DNA from: Cryptomeria japonica
Lineage: Eukaryota; Streptophyta; Pinopsida; Cupressales; Cupressaceae
Assembly: GCF_030272615.1 (NCBI RefSeq)
Contig: NC_081414.1
Span: 51,679,136 to 51,743,135 of the forward strand
Direction: 5' to 3'
DNA length: 64,000 bases
The notes below the pieces were generated by a model. The model saw nothing but the letters and a program-made list of their open reading frames with translations. It had not been told where the DNA came from and ran no database searches. This document shows, in pieces, positions 46,300-59,090 of the stretch (the stretch's first letter is position 1; every line of letters starts with the position of its first letter). Position numbers and translations under genes: made by a program.

Positions 46300-47520
46300 T
46301 TATAGTTCTTTTTGAGTAGGGGTCTAACCCCTAATTTACCTCTGATATACTCAAAGATTGTCTTCGGCAATGGTTTTGTGAAAATGTTTGTTAGCTTCTC
46401 TTTTCTTGTCACATACTCCATTCTGAATTTTTTTTCCTATACTCTTTCCCTTAGAAATGATATTTGAATTCTATGTGCTTTGTTCTTGCATGCAACACAA
46501 TATTTTTTAAAATATCAATTGTACTAGTATTATCACAGTAAATAGTTATTGGTTCAGACATATCAAATCTGAATCTTTCAAACACATGTCTCATCCAGAT
46601 TGTCTGCATGCAATTCATTGATGCTGCAACATACTCTGCCTTTGTTGTTGACTCATAAACACAAGTTTTCTTCTTACTTATTCAACCAACCAATCTGCCT
46701 CCAAGAAGAAAAGCTCCACCGGTAGTGCTTTTCCGGTCATCAACATTGCCTGCCCAATCTGCATCAGTAAATAAACTCAAAGAAAAAATTCCTTTATAAG
46801 GATACCATAAAACATAATCTATTGTGCCTTTCAAGTACAAGAATACCCTTTTCACCACTACCAAGTGAGTCTCCTTGGGATTGTTTTGAAATATAGCAAC
46901 CAATCCAACAACACCAAGTGAGTCACCATCAGAGTACCAACAGGTTTACAATCCTCCATGCTAAATATTTTCAACACCTCTTTGACATACTTACTTTGAC
47001 AAATAAAAATTCCACCATCCAATTGTTGGACTTGAAACCCAATGAAAAATTTAATTTCACCAATAAGAGACATCTCAAATTCTTTTTTCATCTCCTCAAT
47101 AAAATCCATGCATAAGTCATCATTACCACCAAAAATTATGTCATCCACAAATACTTCAGCTATCAATACTTTCTCTCCATTAGTCTTTAGATATATGTTA
47201 CTATCCTCACTAGTACACTGGAATCCTATCTTGATCAGGTGTGCATACAACCTTTCAAACCATTCTCTTGGTGCTTGCTTCAATCCATACAGTGCCTTAT
47301 GTATTTTGCAAACCATATCTTTGTCTTCAGACAAAGCAAATCCATCTGGTTGTTCTATGTATACTTCTTCTTCAAGGATGCCATTAAGAAAAGTTGATTT
47401 AACAGCCATCTGATAGACTTGAAATCCTTTAAATGCAGCATAAGCAAGTAGCATTCTTACTCCTTCCAATATCTCCACAGGTGCAAAGGTTTCACCATAA
47501 TATTCTCATTCTTCTTGTGC
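46300..47520 (-). pseudogene. Copia-B reverse transcriptase and RNase H
   Basis: Minus strand: [20 protein letters not shown] (the usual MDVKSAF reads MAVKSTF), GFALSEDKDMVCKIHKALYG, VEDDI-equivalent [11 protein letters not shown] (about 47130), [18 protein letters not shown]. After GTLMVT the frame jumps to LVAIFQNNPKETHLVVVKRV, omitting about 50 residues normally present between them, then FTDADWAGNVDDRKSTTGG. RNase H continues weakly to about 46300 (YESTTKAEYVAASMN, CDNTSTIDIL). The loss of the MDVKSAF Asp and the deletion make it inactive. Confidence 0.88.
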
Positions 47521-48900
47521 ATAGCCTTTGAAAACCAATCTTGCTTTATTTCTCACAAGCTTTCCTTCTTCATTTAACTTGTTTCTAAAGACCCATTTAG
47601 TTCCAATCACATTCTTGTCTTCCGGTCTAGGAACAAGTGTCCATGTCTTCTTCTTCTCTATCCGATCCAACTCCTCATTCATTGCATTAATCCAGTCATC
47701 ATCCTTTAATGCCTCTCTTACTATTTTCAGCTCAATAGTAGAAATCAGACAAGAATTTTCTCTGATTTTCCTCCGTGTTTGTACTCCGACATTTTTATCT
47801 CCAATTATTTGTTCTTCTAAGTGATTTAGCCTGATATACCTTGGAATAACCAGTTTTGGTGTTGTGCTTCCTGTTCATGTTCTTCATCTTCTTCATCGCT
47901 CTCTGCATTTACTGGTTGAGCACCTATTTCTGCAACATTTTTCTCATCAATTTTATGCACTTCCAATTCTATAAACACAAGTCTTTCTTCATCTTTCTCA
48001 GGCTTAGATCTTCTGGTCTCTCCAGATTTCTCAGAGAGTTCATCTATCTTCACATTATCACTCTCAATGATCTTCTTAACTCTCTTGTTATAACATTTAA
48101 ATGCCTTACTCTTTGTAGAGTAACCAAGAAAAATGCCTTCATCACACTTAGCATCAAACTTTTCAGTGTAATCATCTCTCTTAAGATAAAATTTACTCCC
48201 AATTTTTTTGAAATAACTTACACTAGGAGTATTTCCATGCCATAATTCATAAGGTGTTTTGTTATTACCTTTTTTGACAAGTACCAAGTTTAAAGTATAA
48301 ATAGCAGTGCTGACTGCTTCTCTCCAAAACATCTTCGGTGCTTCACCTTGAATCATCATGGTTCTAGCAACTTCAACAACTTTTCTATTCATTCTCTCTG
48401 CTATCCCATTCTGTTGTGGAGTTCTAGGAGCTGACATCTACCTCTTAATTCCTTGTTCATCATAGAACTTCACAAACTCATCAGAAGTAAATTCACCTCC
48501 CCGGTCAGTTCTCAAACATTTTAGATTCTTCCCCATATTTTTCTTAACAAGAGCTTTAAATGTTTTAAAGTTACCGAATGCCTCAGACTTTTCTCTCAGA
48601 AAAGTTACCCACATCATTTTGGAATAATCATCAGTATAGATCATAAAATACTTATCACCAAAATAGCTCTTAGTCCTCGTAGGACCACAAAGACAAGTAT
48701 GAACCAATCAAGAATATTCTCTGAAGAGAAATACTTACTCTTAAAAGATACAGAGGTCATCTTACCCATCTGACAATCTTTGCATAACACATTGTCCGAT
48801 TTCACAAGTTGGGGCAAACTTCTCACAATACTTGACTTACTAAATTTAATCAAATTGTCAAAATTGACATGATAAAATCTCTTGTGCTACAACTAACTGT
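47521..48900 (-). pseudogene. Copia-B integrase and linker
   Basis: Zinc-binding residues in CKDCQMGKM (about 48775). The core keeps all three acidic residues: IYTDDYSKMMWVTF, LRTDRGGEFTSDEF and NGIAERMNRKVVEVA. A TAG at 48435-48437 splits the frame between GIKR and MSAPRTPQQNG. FLGYSTKSKAFKCYNKRVKK and an acidic linker (SDEEDEEHEQEAQ) follow towards the RT. It is better preserved than the Copia-A integrase, whose second Asp is lost. Confidence 0.9.
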
Positions 48901-48981
48901 CTTCAATCTTCACCACCAAACAATCATTTACATTAGTATTCAGATGAAATAGATTACCTCTAGTCTGCTTCCTAGTAGAAA

Positions 48982-50310
48982 TCAATTCTCCATTATTTGC
49001 AAGAATCCTGCACAGTCCACTTTGGAATTCAAGTAGCATCCCTTATCATTAAGCTGTCCAACACTCAAGAGGTTATGTTTTAGTCCTTCAACCCAAAGGA
49101 CATAATTTGCATTACTCTTCCCATTTAATGAAATTGATCCTTTACCTTTAACCATGTAGGGAGAGTTATTACCAAATCTTACAATACCTCCATCAAACTC
49201 TTCAAGGGATAAGAACGTACTTTTGTCACTGATCATGTGGTGTGAGAAACCACTATCTATTATCCATTCATCATTGTTATCTATGTGAGACACCGAAGCC
49301 TTCTCATCAGTCAGATCCTCCTTCACAACAACAAATACTATCTCCTCATTGTTATCTTCTTCCGATTCATCATCAGTCACACCTTTATCCACTGCAACAT
49401 AACAATGTTTCTTGCCTGTTCCTTTGAATCTCCTAAACTTCTCTTTCTTATTAGTGTTAGGGAAGTTAGTAGCTATGTGTCCAATTTTACTACAAGAGAA
49501 AAACTTCAAGGGTAATTTATCTTTATATTTACTTGTTCCTCTAGGGAATCTTGTAGCTAGTAATTGCTCAAGTTCCATCACTTCTGCTATCGCCATGACT
49601 AGACATGCAGTCATGATTATGACAAACATCTTTTCCTTTCCTTATTGATGTACCAGTTATAGAAGCCTTAAAAGTAGATTCAGAAGGTTTGGAAACACAA
49701 TTATAAAAAATGTTTAGTTCAAACGTAGTTAACTTTCCAATTAGAGAATCAACAATGACTTTATCTTTTGAAATGCATCTCAATTCTTGAATAGTAGACA
49801 CTTTGATAGAATACTGTGGTAAAAGAGTTCTAAGCATTTTACTAACAATAATATCATCTTCAATCTTACCTTCGACACTCTTTATACCACCTGCAACTTC
49901 CTTAATCCTTTGTCCATATTGAGTTATGTTCTCACCTTCAACCATTTTCATATCATCAAATTTTCCTCTCAAACTCTCTTCCTTTGCCATTTGTACATGT
50001 TCATCTCCTCCATAAATTAAATGAAATTTCTCCCATACCTCATTTGCAATTTCTAATCCATGAACACCAATATACTCAGAGTTAGAGAAAGTACTTACAA
50101 TTGCTTCAAGAGCTTGAATGTTTTCCTGCTATTCTTTGAGTTCATCTAGTGTCAAGGGACTGGTAGTAGGAGCAACATACTTGGCTATCACATGATTCCA
50201 ATACTATGAATCCATTCCTTTAATGTAGATCTTAATCCAATCACTCCATATCTGGTAGTTGTCCTTGGTAAACTTGGGACCCCCTTCTTCATCATCTTTC
50301 ACATAATCTT
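48982..50310 (-). pseudogene. Copia-B gag and protease
   Basis: The gag starts about 50310 (KFTKDNYQIWSDWIKIYIKG) and continues AKEESLRGKFDDMKMVEGEN and MLRTLLPQYSIKVSTIQELR. The zinc knuckle reads FFSCSKIGHIATNFPN, in which the first and last Cys are Phe, so it cannot bind zinc normally. The protease motif is WIIDSGFSHHMISDKS (about 49245-49275). TAG stops occur in the first part and a frame change near 49600. It is collinear with Copia-A gag. Confidence 0.88.
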
Positions 50311-50350
50311 TTCCTCAAGTTATTAGGCTTTTTGCACATAGAGGACCAAA

Positions 50351-50362
50351 GTTCTGATACCA
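50351..50362 (-). other. Copia-B primer binding site
   Basis: Minus strand TGGTATCAGAAC, adjacent to the LTR at 50365. It matches the initiator-Met primer site TGGTATCAGAGC with one change. Confidence 0.9.
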
Positions 50363-50364
50363 AT

Positions 50365-51903
50365 TGTTAATCTTAGAGGATCTAGTTAATACTAAGAGGG
50401 GAGGGGTGAATCAATATTAACAATAATTTAAAATCAAAAACTCAAACTAATAAAAGTTTCACCAAATTAAATATAGATCAACACTAGAGTCATTTACCAG
50501 TGCCAGTATCTATTGATAAACATCTGCTAAATTGATACATCAATGTTTCACATTAAGTGCTCATTAACCATGTATAAACTAAAAGTAAAGCAAACCATCA
50601 CATCAAAAATATTCGCCATATGAATACCAAGATTTTCATGTGTAAACCCAAATAGGGAAAAACCATGGTGGGAATTGGTACCCACAAATATTTTGCACTC
50701 TTTCGGAATGTGCCCTGTTTAGAGCCAAGCCTGGTTAGAAGCTTAGAATGATGCCCTGTTAGGAGTCACTCGGTTAAGGGATTTACCTCAACCCTACTAG
50801 GAGCTTTGATCTATTAGGATCAACCTCACAAGAGGATTTAGAACTCAGATACTGAGTCACCTTGTTAGGGGATTTTACAATGTGAGGCCCGTTAGGACCT
50901 ACCCAGTTAAGGGATTTTAGTTACTGTAATTGTTAGAGAACAACAATGAATGATCTGTGTATAGCACTCAACTGCTTGCTTGATCAGATCCAATTAAGTT
51001 CTAAGTCTGCATCACTCTGGAAGATGTTCTCACACACCCTGGTTTGGCTTCACACACTTCTCAAAATCACCGACACTTCAAAATATCAACCTTACTGACA
51101 TAAATAACCTTTACAACTAGGTTGACATCAAAACTCTAAGAATTATTGCATAGATCATCATAGATCTTTACAACTCATTAAAGATCATCATATGGATGAT
51201 TACAATCAATTACAAATCAATATCAGCCCTTGAATGATCATAAATCATCACAACAAGTCGATCTGGTACAAAGTCAAACCCTTAGCTCATTTCGCTAAGC
51301 ACATTGCACATTCCCAAGAAATTCGCTCTCCAAACATGCCAAAACATCTTTCAAACACATCACACAGTTTGTGCTGCATTATCACCAATATGTGAACTTG
51401 ATGTAGATCACCACCAAACCAAAAATCATTACCGGTCAAGAGAATTCTTTACCGGTCCTTAAACCCATCTTAAACCCTGGCAAAAACCCAACAAAAATTA
51501 TAAACATAATTTTCAGTTGTCACAACATGATGCAGTTCCAGATAGATACATGTTACAATGATATAAACTTACATTCAAAACCACAAAGCCTCAATAATCA
51601 CCAATCACTAGATATAATTAGAATATTTCCTTGTTTATCGGTTAAGGTCCTAATTCTCAGTTTCTTGATTCTTTATCGGTAAGCCCTCTCTGGTAGACCA
51701 AAAGATTTAGATGACACAATACAACATAAGTAAACATAGTAGACATGAATAAACATTAGTTGCCATCAATAACAACATAAATAACTAATCAAAGTCTTCC
51801 ATCATGCAATCTCAATCTCTTCATCACAATGTCATCTCAAACAGTCTTGTACTGGTTCAATCATCATTCTCCATCTGTATCAGTTATGTCAAACATGCCA
51901 ACA
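50365..51903 (-). repeat. Copia-B 5' LTR
   Basis: 1539 bp, direct repeat of 44384-45929. The mini-hairpin array is at about 50709-50920, including TTGATC-CTAATA-GATCAA (+ strand near 50806-50823), which is intact here too. Confidence 0.95.
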
Positions 51904-53007
51904 TATTACCTAAACTTTATTAGACACTATTTCAAGTATCTAAGTCTCATCAGGTAACTTGACTCATAACACCTAGACTACCAAAAGGCATGAAATCATA
52001 TAATCTAGTCTCAATGGGTACACTAAGTCTCACACATGTCACAAACATGCATGCAATGGCAACATTGACATCAACAATTACCTTGACCTTGAAATTGGGG
52101 CATCAACCCTGACTATCCTATGTTGAGACACAAAAGTGCTAAACACTTGACAAAAGTGGCAAATAAAATTAAAAGCACTACTTCAACAACGCAACATCGC
52201 TACAACATTCAATAGCCCTACTTTACACCTACAAAGGCACTAAGTCGCAACAATCGCGCTAGAATGTGCAACAAAAGCGCTACACCAATAGCATTTTACC
52301 ACCTATGACAAACACACCAAAAAAATGAAAACAATAGCGCTAAACCTAGCTAACAATAGTGCTACATTGACAAAAGCTCCATTTCGGCACAAAAGCACTA
52401 GTTTAGATGACAAAAGGGCTAAAACAACATTTTAGCGCCTTTATTGTTCAAAAATTTCCCCTAGCTATTAGGTTCAATAAATGAGCTCTAAAGGAAAAAG
52501 TTAGAATTGGACATACTAGGGGTCCTTAGTCGACTGAGCATTGGTACCTCCGGATCCGCTCTAGGCGATGATTTATGAGTGGGAACACAATTTTCGCTCA
52601 CCTAATCTACTACAAATGTCACTATCAGGAGCTCTGGATTGCTATAGGAGAGTGCACAAATGAGGACCATTTTAGCCCTTCTAGCCTAAATATACCCTAC
52701 CCAACCCTCCCCCTACTTCATCTCGTTGACCGCCGTGGACCCCGGGAACTTCTGAGGCTTGTCATTTCTCCATTTTGACTCCATTTTCAGCCATTCTTTC
52801 GCCATTTATTCCAATTTTATCTCCTCTGTCATCCCCTAATTTCTTTCTATTTTTCAAGAGATCGCTCGATTTTTTGAAATTCTCGGCCCATCTCTCGAGG
52901 GGGCATACCAACCTACAAAAACTAACATCCATGTGGCATTTTTCTCATGCCTATTTGTTGTTCTTTGAAACAGTGTGATAAACCACACTGTCTCAAAGAG
53001 GGGAAAA
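51904..53007 (+). other. Gypsy-D 3' untranslated region with AGCGCT-like motif cluster, hairpin and polypurine tract
   Basis: About 52120-52440 holds a dozen copies of (A)CAAAAGYRCTA-like phrases, many containing AGCGCT or one-base variants (AGTGCT, AGCACT). A perfect 8-bp inverted repeat, ACAGTGTG with CACACTGT around a 6-nt loop, is at 52970-52991. It is followed directly by the purine tract AAAGAGGGGAAAA and the 3' LTR at 53008. Relative to the antisense PMD gene this is upstream, so it may hold that gene's promoter. No ORF of note. Confidence 0.65.
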
Positions 53008-53204
53008 TGTAGACACATAAATCTGTGTACTAATTAAATAAATATTTAATATTTATTTAATGTACTAATACTCCTCTATTAATTAAATTCACATTTAATT
53101 AATTAATTGAGCCCCCATTCTTCTATTTTATTAAATAAATTGCATAAATTTATTTAAATTAAAATCCCTAACTATAGTCTATTTATTTAATTTATCTCAT
53201 TCCT

Positions 53205-53995
53205 TGTTAGAATCAATGACAGTCCCAAAGACACTGAGAGAGAGGAGGGGGAATCAGTGTCTAACTGGTTAGCATAATATTTAAACTTATTTATAACTTT
53301 ACAACCCAAAATAGTGTACTGGTAAATAAGAATTAATGTAGTAAATAGAAATAATAGAGACAACATAGAAACACACCATAACACAAGATATTTAATTAGG
53401 AAACCCGGTGTGGGAAAAACCTCAGTGGGATTTGTGACCCACAATATTTACTCACTGGCCAATGAATAAATACTACTTACAATAAGGGGCCTGCACATGC
53501 AGGGAGGCCAACAACCTAGAGCTCACTACTCAATAAAGAGTCACACTGACTACAAAAGTGGATTATCAAATCCAATACAATGTATTGCTCAAAATAGCAT
53601 CTCTAATGCCATGTTTAGTACCGTTTTAAGCTTAGTCAATAACCAAAACCTTCACTGTCAACTATACCACCTTATACAATTAAATGTCTTATCACACACA
53701 AAAATGACTTATAAGATCTCATACATATATGAGTCTTTTACAATATACCATGTCGGCTTACAAAAGATAATTACATTTAGAAAACAATTTATATAAACAA
53801 AACTTTATCCTATGTCGGCTGGAGTGTCGGTATGCTTGTTGCTGATGTAATCAGAATGTCGGTGTAAGTGTTGGTGTCTGGCGATGTATGAAGTTTGTGA
53901 TGTCGAGCATGTAGAAACCAATTTTCGGTGAATTGCCAGTTGGTTTCCATCAATGACAACATCAACTATTCTCATAAGAGTGTAGAATGCCAACA
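53205..53995 (-). repeat. Copia-C 3' LTR (left copy)
   Basis: 791 bp, repeated at 59091-59890. It contains a conserved block like Copia-A/B (GGAAACCC...GGGAAAAACC near 53399-53425) and a hairpin CCTGC-ACAT-GCAGG (about 53490-53503), but no mini-hairpin array. Confidence 0.93.
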
Positions 53996-54184
53996 ATCTC
54001 CCCCTTTGGCATTGATGGCAACACTCATGAGAAAAATTAAAACTATTATCCAAAACTGAAATCTAAAAAGATGTGCTCCCCCTGAGCAAGTGATCTCCTC
54101 TGTACATGCATTTTTCTCACCACTACTCCCCCTTTGACATAAATAACAAAGGATGTCATAAATAATCAAAAGAGTACAAAAATT

Positions 54185-57100
54185 CTACCTCAATGTTTGT
54201 AACCGATTGGTTACAATTTGAAAGATGTCTGCGAAAATCATATTTAAACTCTGCATAAACTTGTTACTATCATTTAAAGTTGCCTCTGTCTGCTAGATCA
54301 TACCAGTGAGATAGTGCATTTGTTGCTCCGGTGATCGTTCTCCTTGAGCCGTTGCCTTAGATAATTCAGCTCTCTGAGTAATAAGATTATTCAGCCTTGG
54401 ACCAAGTTTATCCTTTAGTTCCTGGGCATTAGACCTTATTATTGCCTTCTCATTCTCAAGTTTTTCTAACTTTTCCTCAAAAACTGCCATTTCCTGCTCA
54501 AAAACTGATATAAGTCTGGATGAACCTATTATATTGTCTGCAATGTCATCAATTTCCTTTTGTGTCTTTTTGATCTCCTCATTAATGTCCTCAGTCAAAT
54601 AGTGAGGTTTACATGCTTCCCTATATAACTCCTTATATTCCAAAATTGTAGAATTGAGTACAGGTAAAAGTGTATCCACATGATCAGTACATTTCTTTAT
54701 GTTGTTTTCAAAGAATGTATTCTTTTCTTTTTCAACTCTCTCCTTTATGGTATCCTCATTCACGTTATCTATAGTTATTACATTATCAACAATGAATTTG
54801 AACAATGTGTCCAATTTCCCTAAAGAATCATTAATGTGATCTATCTTACAATTGGGTGCAATAATCTTTAGAATAGGTAATGTGTTATCAATTGCCTTAA
54901 ATTCTAAGGCATTGCAATTGGTAATCCTCTTAATTGAATCCAAAAGTACCTCTGTTATATTGGTAGGTCTAAATTCACCTGTAGATGTGCTTGGTTCTGT
55001 TGTAGGTTTCTTCTCAACAGATCTCTAACCAATTACCTTAATTATATCCTCTTTGTTTCCATCAGATGTATCCACTTTCCTTGTATTTTCGTCCGGTGGA
55101 TTTGTCTATGTCTGTACTTCTACCTTTACTAGCTTCTCAGTCTGATTAGGCTTCTTTGCTACTGTCGGTGTTACAGACTCAACATGTACCTCTGCCTCAG
55201 ATTGTTTCTCTGTTAGTGCCACTGCCGGTTGCTTAGATTTCGATGGCCATGTGCTAGCTATCTTATCCTCTGTTTGTTTCTTAGTCGCCGATTGATCTGT
55301 TTGAGCTGGTATCTCAGTTTCCTGAGAGTCAACAGTTTGTGGCGATTTTTTTGAAATCTTGCTTTTCTCAACACTGTCTGCCTTAACCTCTGAAGCATCT
55401 TTATCCACAATAATGTTTACCTCTTGAGTATCTGCATTCATAGTAAAGAGTATCTCTGACTCTGGATTAATATCATCATGTGTTAAACCTTCAATAGCTA
55501 TATCTGGTGGATTAGCTGTATGGACCGGTGATGAAGGTGCTAAAGGAGGGGTTTCCTAGGTTGGTGGAGGAATGTTATCTGTTATTTTTATGGAGGGTAC
55601 ACCACCTATTTTACCTTTACCTTTGTCCTTTTGATATACTTTGAATGCTTTCTCCATTTTAGGTCTGCTCCTTTCCTCTTGCTTTTCCTTCTCTACAAAG
55701 AATATGTCCCACTTATCTGTAGTCTCATCTACAATTTCTTTTACCCTTCTAGCCATTAGGCTCACTTGCCAATGTCCACTAACAAATACTGACCAGTTAG
55801 CTTCAGAAATAAGTTCATCTATTTCTTCTTTAGAATTTACCAGATGTACAGCTAAGAGTGCTTCAACTTTCAACTTTTTGTCCATTTCCATTACAGGTAG
55901 CCTTTTTTCTTCCAATCTCATGTAGAGATCATTGGGTATCTCATCAACCACTTCTATTAATACTTTCTTATAAATGTCCAAGTGCAAAATAATACTTTCT
56001 TCAATTGTGCTTTTGTCAGAATCATTGGAGGAAATATATCATTTATTTACATTAGATAGATTACCTTCCTCTATGATCTCATTCAATATATCATTCAGTG
56101 TGGGGGTAACCAGTGTTTGTTTCTTCTTAGGTGTAAGTTTCTTCTTCGGTTCCCTAATTGCCTATTGTTTCTTCCTTAGTGTCCTGGTTTTCTTAGGTGA
56201 AGGAGAGGGTATTAGTGAGGGTTTTCTCTTCCTTTCTACTCTTTTAAACTCATCAACCTTACCATTGTTAGTATTGGAGGATGTTACAACCGGTGAAACA
56301 TGTGTTTCAGGTTGTAGTCCTTCAAGCTCACTAGATGATATACCACTAATATTCATGACATTTTCTTTGATTTTCCTGACCTCCTTGGAGGCATCTCTGA
56401 TAAATTTTTCTCTTCTCTTTGTCCTCTTCCACATAGATATATTGCTCTCTATAGTTTCTGCATTTGCAAAGAATTTCTCAGATGGCTCTCTTAGTGCATC
56501 AAGTAGAGCTTTAGCATACGTTTCTAGAATAGATAGGCCTACCTCATAACCCATCTCAGTAACCCAAATAGTTCTAGGGCTTACTGCTTCCATCCAAGTT
56601 TCATCTCTCTTAATCACAAAACAAATTTCCTTGTCATATTTGTCAATTATGCTCTGTGGTAGTCTCTCTCTTGCTCTCATCTTAGATTGGAATGTTTTAA
56701 AGTAGTCTATGCTATTCTTAATACTGTGAGTGCCCATACCAGTGAAATCATCTTGTATCTCTCTTCCTACCGAGATGTCATAGCCAAAATCCTTGTGACC
56801 TATGTCGGGTATCTCCTTGGTAAAGTACAACATTAGGCATACTAGAAGGTTTCCAAAACTGAAAGTACCTTTCTTGTCTCCCTTAATCTTCTTTAGGTTG
56901 TCAATTAATTCATCTTTAAGCCATTCAAACACATCAATCTTAGCATTATTGTTCACCATCTCATATGCACTGTGAATACATAGGCTAGAAACAAAATTTA
57001 GTCTATTTGCATGAGTTGCTTTGTATCCTAGTACCATACTCACATATCTCACATTGATATCCTTAACATTATTCACTCTAAGTGACCTGCTATCATACGT

Positions 57101-57604
57101 GGCTCCGGTTAAATCCATAACTCCCCTATTAGGTATCTTCTTGGTTTTATCAAGCCTACTACTGGTTGAAGGTAGACCAGTTACTACGTTAATTGCTTCC
57201 CTGGTTATCTTGCAAACTGACTCTAACCACATTAATTCACCATGGACTCTGCTTAATAAAAGTCTGACAACTTCCTTTGGAAATTCGGGAATGTTCAAAA
57301 TCTCTACAAAACCTAAGTCTTGCACAATCTTATGTTTGGGTTTGATCACACCATTTCCATTGGTAATAACCTCATTGAATATTTTCTTCAGATCCTCAGT
57401 CCCTAGGTTTGCTAAGTTGCAATGTATGTAAATTCTAGGGTCTTCTGCAAATGCTACACCTTTCGGTATTTTTGAAAAAGCTCCTACATAATCATCATGT
57501 TTTGCAATCTCAGGGATAATATTAAATATGGGTCTAGGGCGTTTGACATTTTCCACAATAATAGGTTTTACAATAATCTTTGGAAAAGAAGATGAGGAAG
57601 CCAT
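54185..57604 (-). pseudogene. Copia-C ORF2: ~1139-codon protein of unknown function
   Basis: One continuous minus-strand frame from ATG at 57604 to TAG at 54185, interrupted by six stops (TAG at 56162, 55556, 55106, 55025, 54293; TGA at 56039). The first 480 codons are uninterrupted. Residues about 60-260 look globular: LLLSRVHGELMWLESVCKI, TREAINVVTGLPS, YVSMVLGYKATHANRLNFVS and FSFGNLLVCLMLYFTKEIP. The end of the open part is basic (RVERKRKPSLIPSPSPKKTR), a possible nuclear-localisation signal. The middle is acidic and low-complexity (KSKISKKSPQTVDSQETE). The C-terminal third is a predicted coiled coil (FEEKLEKLENEKAIIRSNAQ). I recognise no catalytic motif; it is not gag or pol. The globular part loosely recalls plant transposon-associated proteins. 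Confidence 0.7.
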
Positions 57605-57981
57605 TTCAAAGATAAATACCTCTTAACTGAAATTCTGAATGCTTGAAAAATCACTTCGCAGCTTCGCCTTAGAATGCCCTTGCTCAGTTTCACGCTCTCT
57701 GATCATTTGAATGCTCGGTGAGTTCAAAATAAGGATTTCTCGATGCTTTATAGCAAAAAATGGTTCTTTAAACTGCATTAAATGCTCGCTGGTTAAGTGA
57801 AAACTTAACACATCCGCCAGTAAAGAAGAAATGTATCTTCTCACCATCAACTGAGGGTAGAATGCATGATCTTGAACTTGCTGCAATACCCCCTAAGGAT
57901 TATTCCTCAGTTAGATGAAGAATCTCTTGTCGGTGGAGGATTACTCTGTTCTACTGGTGCAAAGATAGTTTCATCAGTTTT

Positions 57982-59019
57982 CTAATCACTCTTCTTAATC
58001 CATTGTTTTAAAAATTCTTTCTTTACTTCATCTACCTTTTCTTTGCCCTTCAAAGTAGATCCTTTGTTGTTCGCCGGTGCATTCTTGCTTCTACAAAATT
58101 TTGCAATATGTCCAATCTTGTTGCATGCATAACAAGTTACATTATTCCTCTGAATAGCCTTTCCATATCCTTGACCGGTTTGTGATCTGCATTGATTACA
58201 TAAATGCCCAAATCTTCCACAAACAAAGCATTTTACATTCATTTTGCAATTTTCTAAATTATGACCAACTTTGTTGCATTTGGAGCATTGACCGGTGGGT
58301 GAGTTTATATTCTAATTATTCCTAAATCTACACTAATTTTCTCTATGACCATATTTGTTGCAATTAAAATATTTCCCATTAAATTTGTAAGCATTAGGTT
58401 GTCTTACTGGTTTATTTTGATCTTGATTGTTTGCAGTACCGAAACTTTCTCCATGTTCAGATCCAAGTCCATTTGTATCTCCATTAGGTTTCTGTCTTTT
58501 AAGCATGTCATCAAGTTCATCTGAAATTTTCTTGAATTTGTCTTTGTGTTTATTTGCAGTAACAAACTCATTTTCCAGAATTCCAACTTGTCTCACAAGC
58601 TTAGCTTTATCATGTTGCATGTGAATCAGATTTGTCTTTAGCATATCATTTTCATGACCAAGTCTCAAATTTTCATTTCCAGCATCATTAAGTCTCCTAG
58701 TCAAGTCTTCTTCATTCTTCTTCCTATATTCAATATCCTTACATAACCTCATAGTCATATCTTGCATTTCATTATTCATATTACTGCTTTCTTTTCTTAA
58801 CTTATTTGCAATGTCTTCGAGAGTCTCTTTTTTATCATCATCATTCTACATCTTCTCATGAAGTTCCTTTCTCTTATTTTTTGCTATAACCATATTTTCT
58901 TGAAGTCCTTTGATGAATTCCTTAGCAGACCTCAGATCATCTTCAAGTTTGATATTCTTCAATTTTTCTGCATCAAAATATTCAAGAGCTCTTTCCAACT
59001 GTTTTCTTAAGTTCTCCAT
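57982..59019 (-). pseudogene. Copia-C ORF1: coiled coil plus four CCHC zinc knuckles
   Basis: Minus-strand frame of 346 codons from ATG at 59019 (MENLRKQLERALEYFDAEKL) to a stop at 57982, with TAG stops at 58846, 58333 and 58312. The first ~190 residues are a long heptad-rich coiled coil. Four zinc knuckles follow: FNCNKYGHREN (first Cys lost, now Tyr), CSKCNKVGHNLENC, CFVCGRFGHLCNQC and CYACNKIGHIAKFC. This arrangement suggests an oligomerising RNA-binding protein that could replace gag. It starts about 70 bases inside the PBS, the usual gag position. Confidence 0.8.
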
Positions 59020-59076
59020 CTATACCGGTGTCAAAATCTCCCTCAAGCTGTTAGGCTTTTGCAAATAGAGGACCAG

Positions 59077-59088
59077 GCTCTGATACCA
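59077..59088 (-). other. Copia-C primer binding site
   Basis: Minus strand TGGTATCAGAGC, an exact match to the standard initiator-Met primer site, two bases inside the LTR end at 59091. Confidence 0.93.
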
Positions 59089-59090
59089 AT

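Larger units (their letters stand above)
44384..51903 (-). mobile_element. Copia-B: complete, decayed Ty1/copia element inside Gypsy-D
   Basis: Exact 5-bp target duplication TATTA (44379-44383 and 51904-51908). LTRs are 44384-45929 (3' LTR in element orientation) and 50365-51903 (5' LTR). The primer site is at 50351-50362 and the polypurine tract AAAGGGGGATAT is next to 45930, both on the minus strand. Protein sequence is closely related to Copia-A, with the same order. Broken by stops, frame changes and a deletion in the RT/RNase H junction. It interrupts the start of the antisense PMD gene. Confidence 0.94.
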
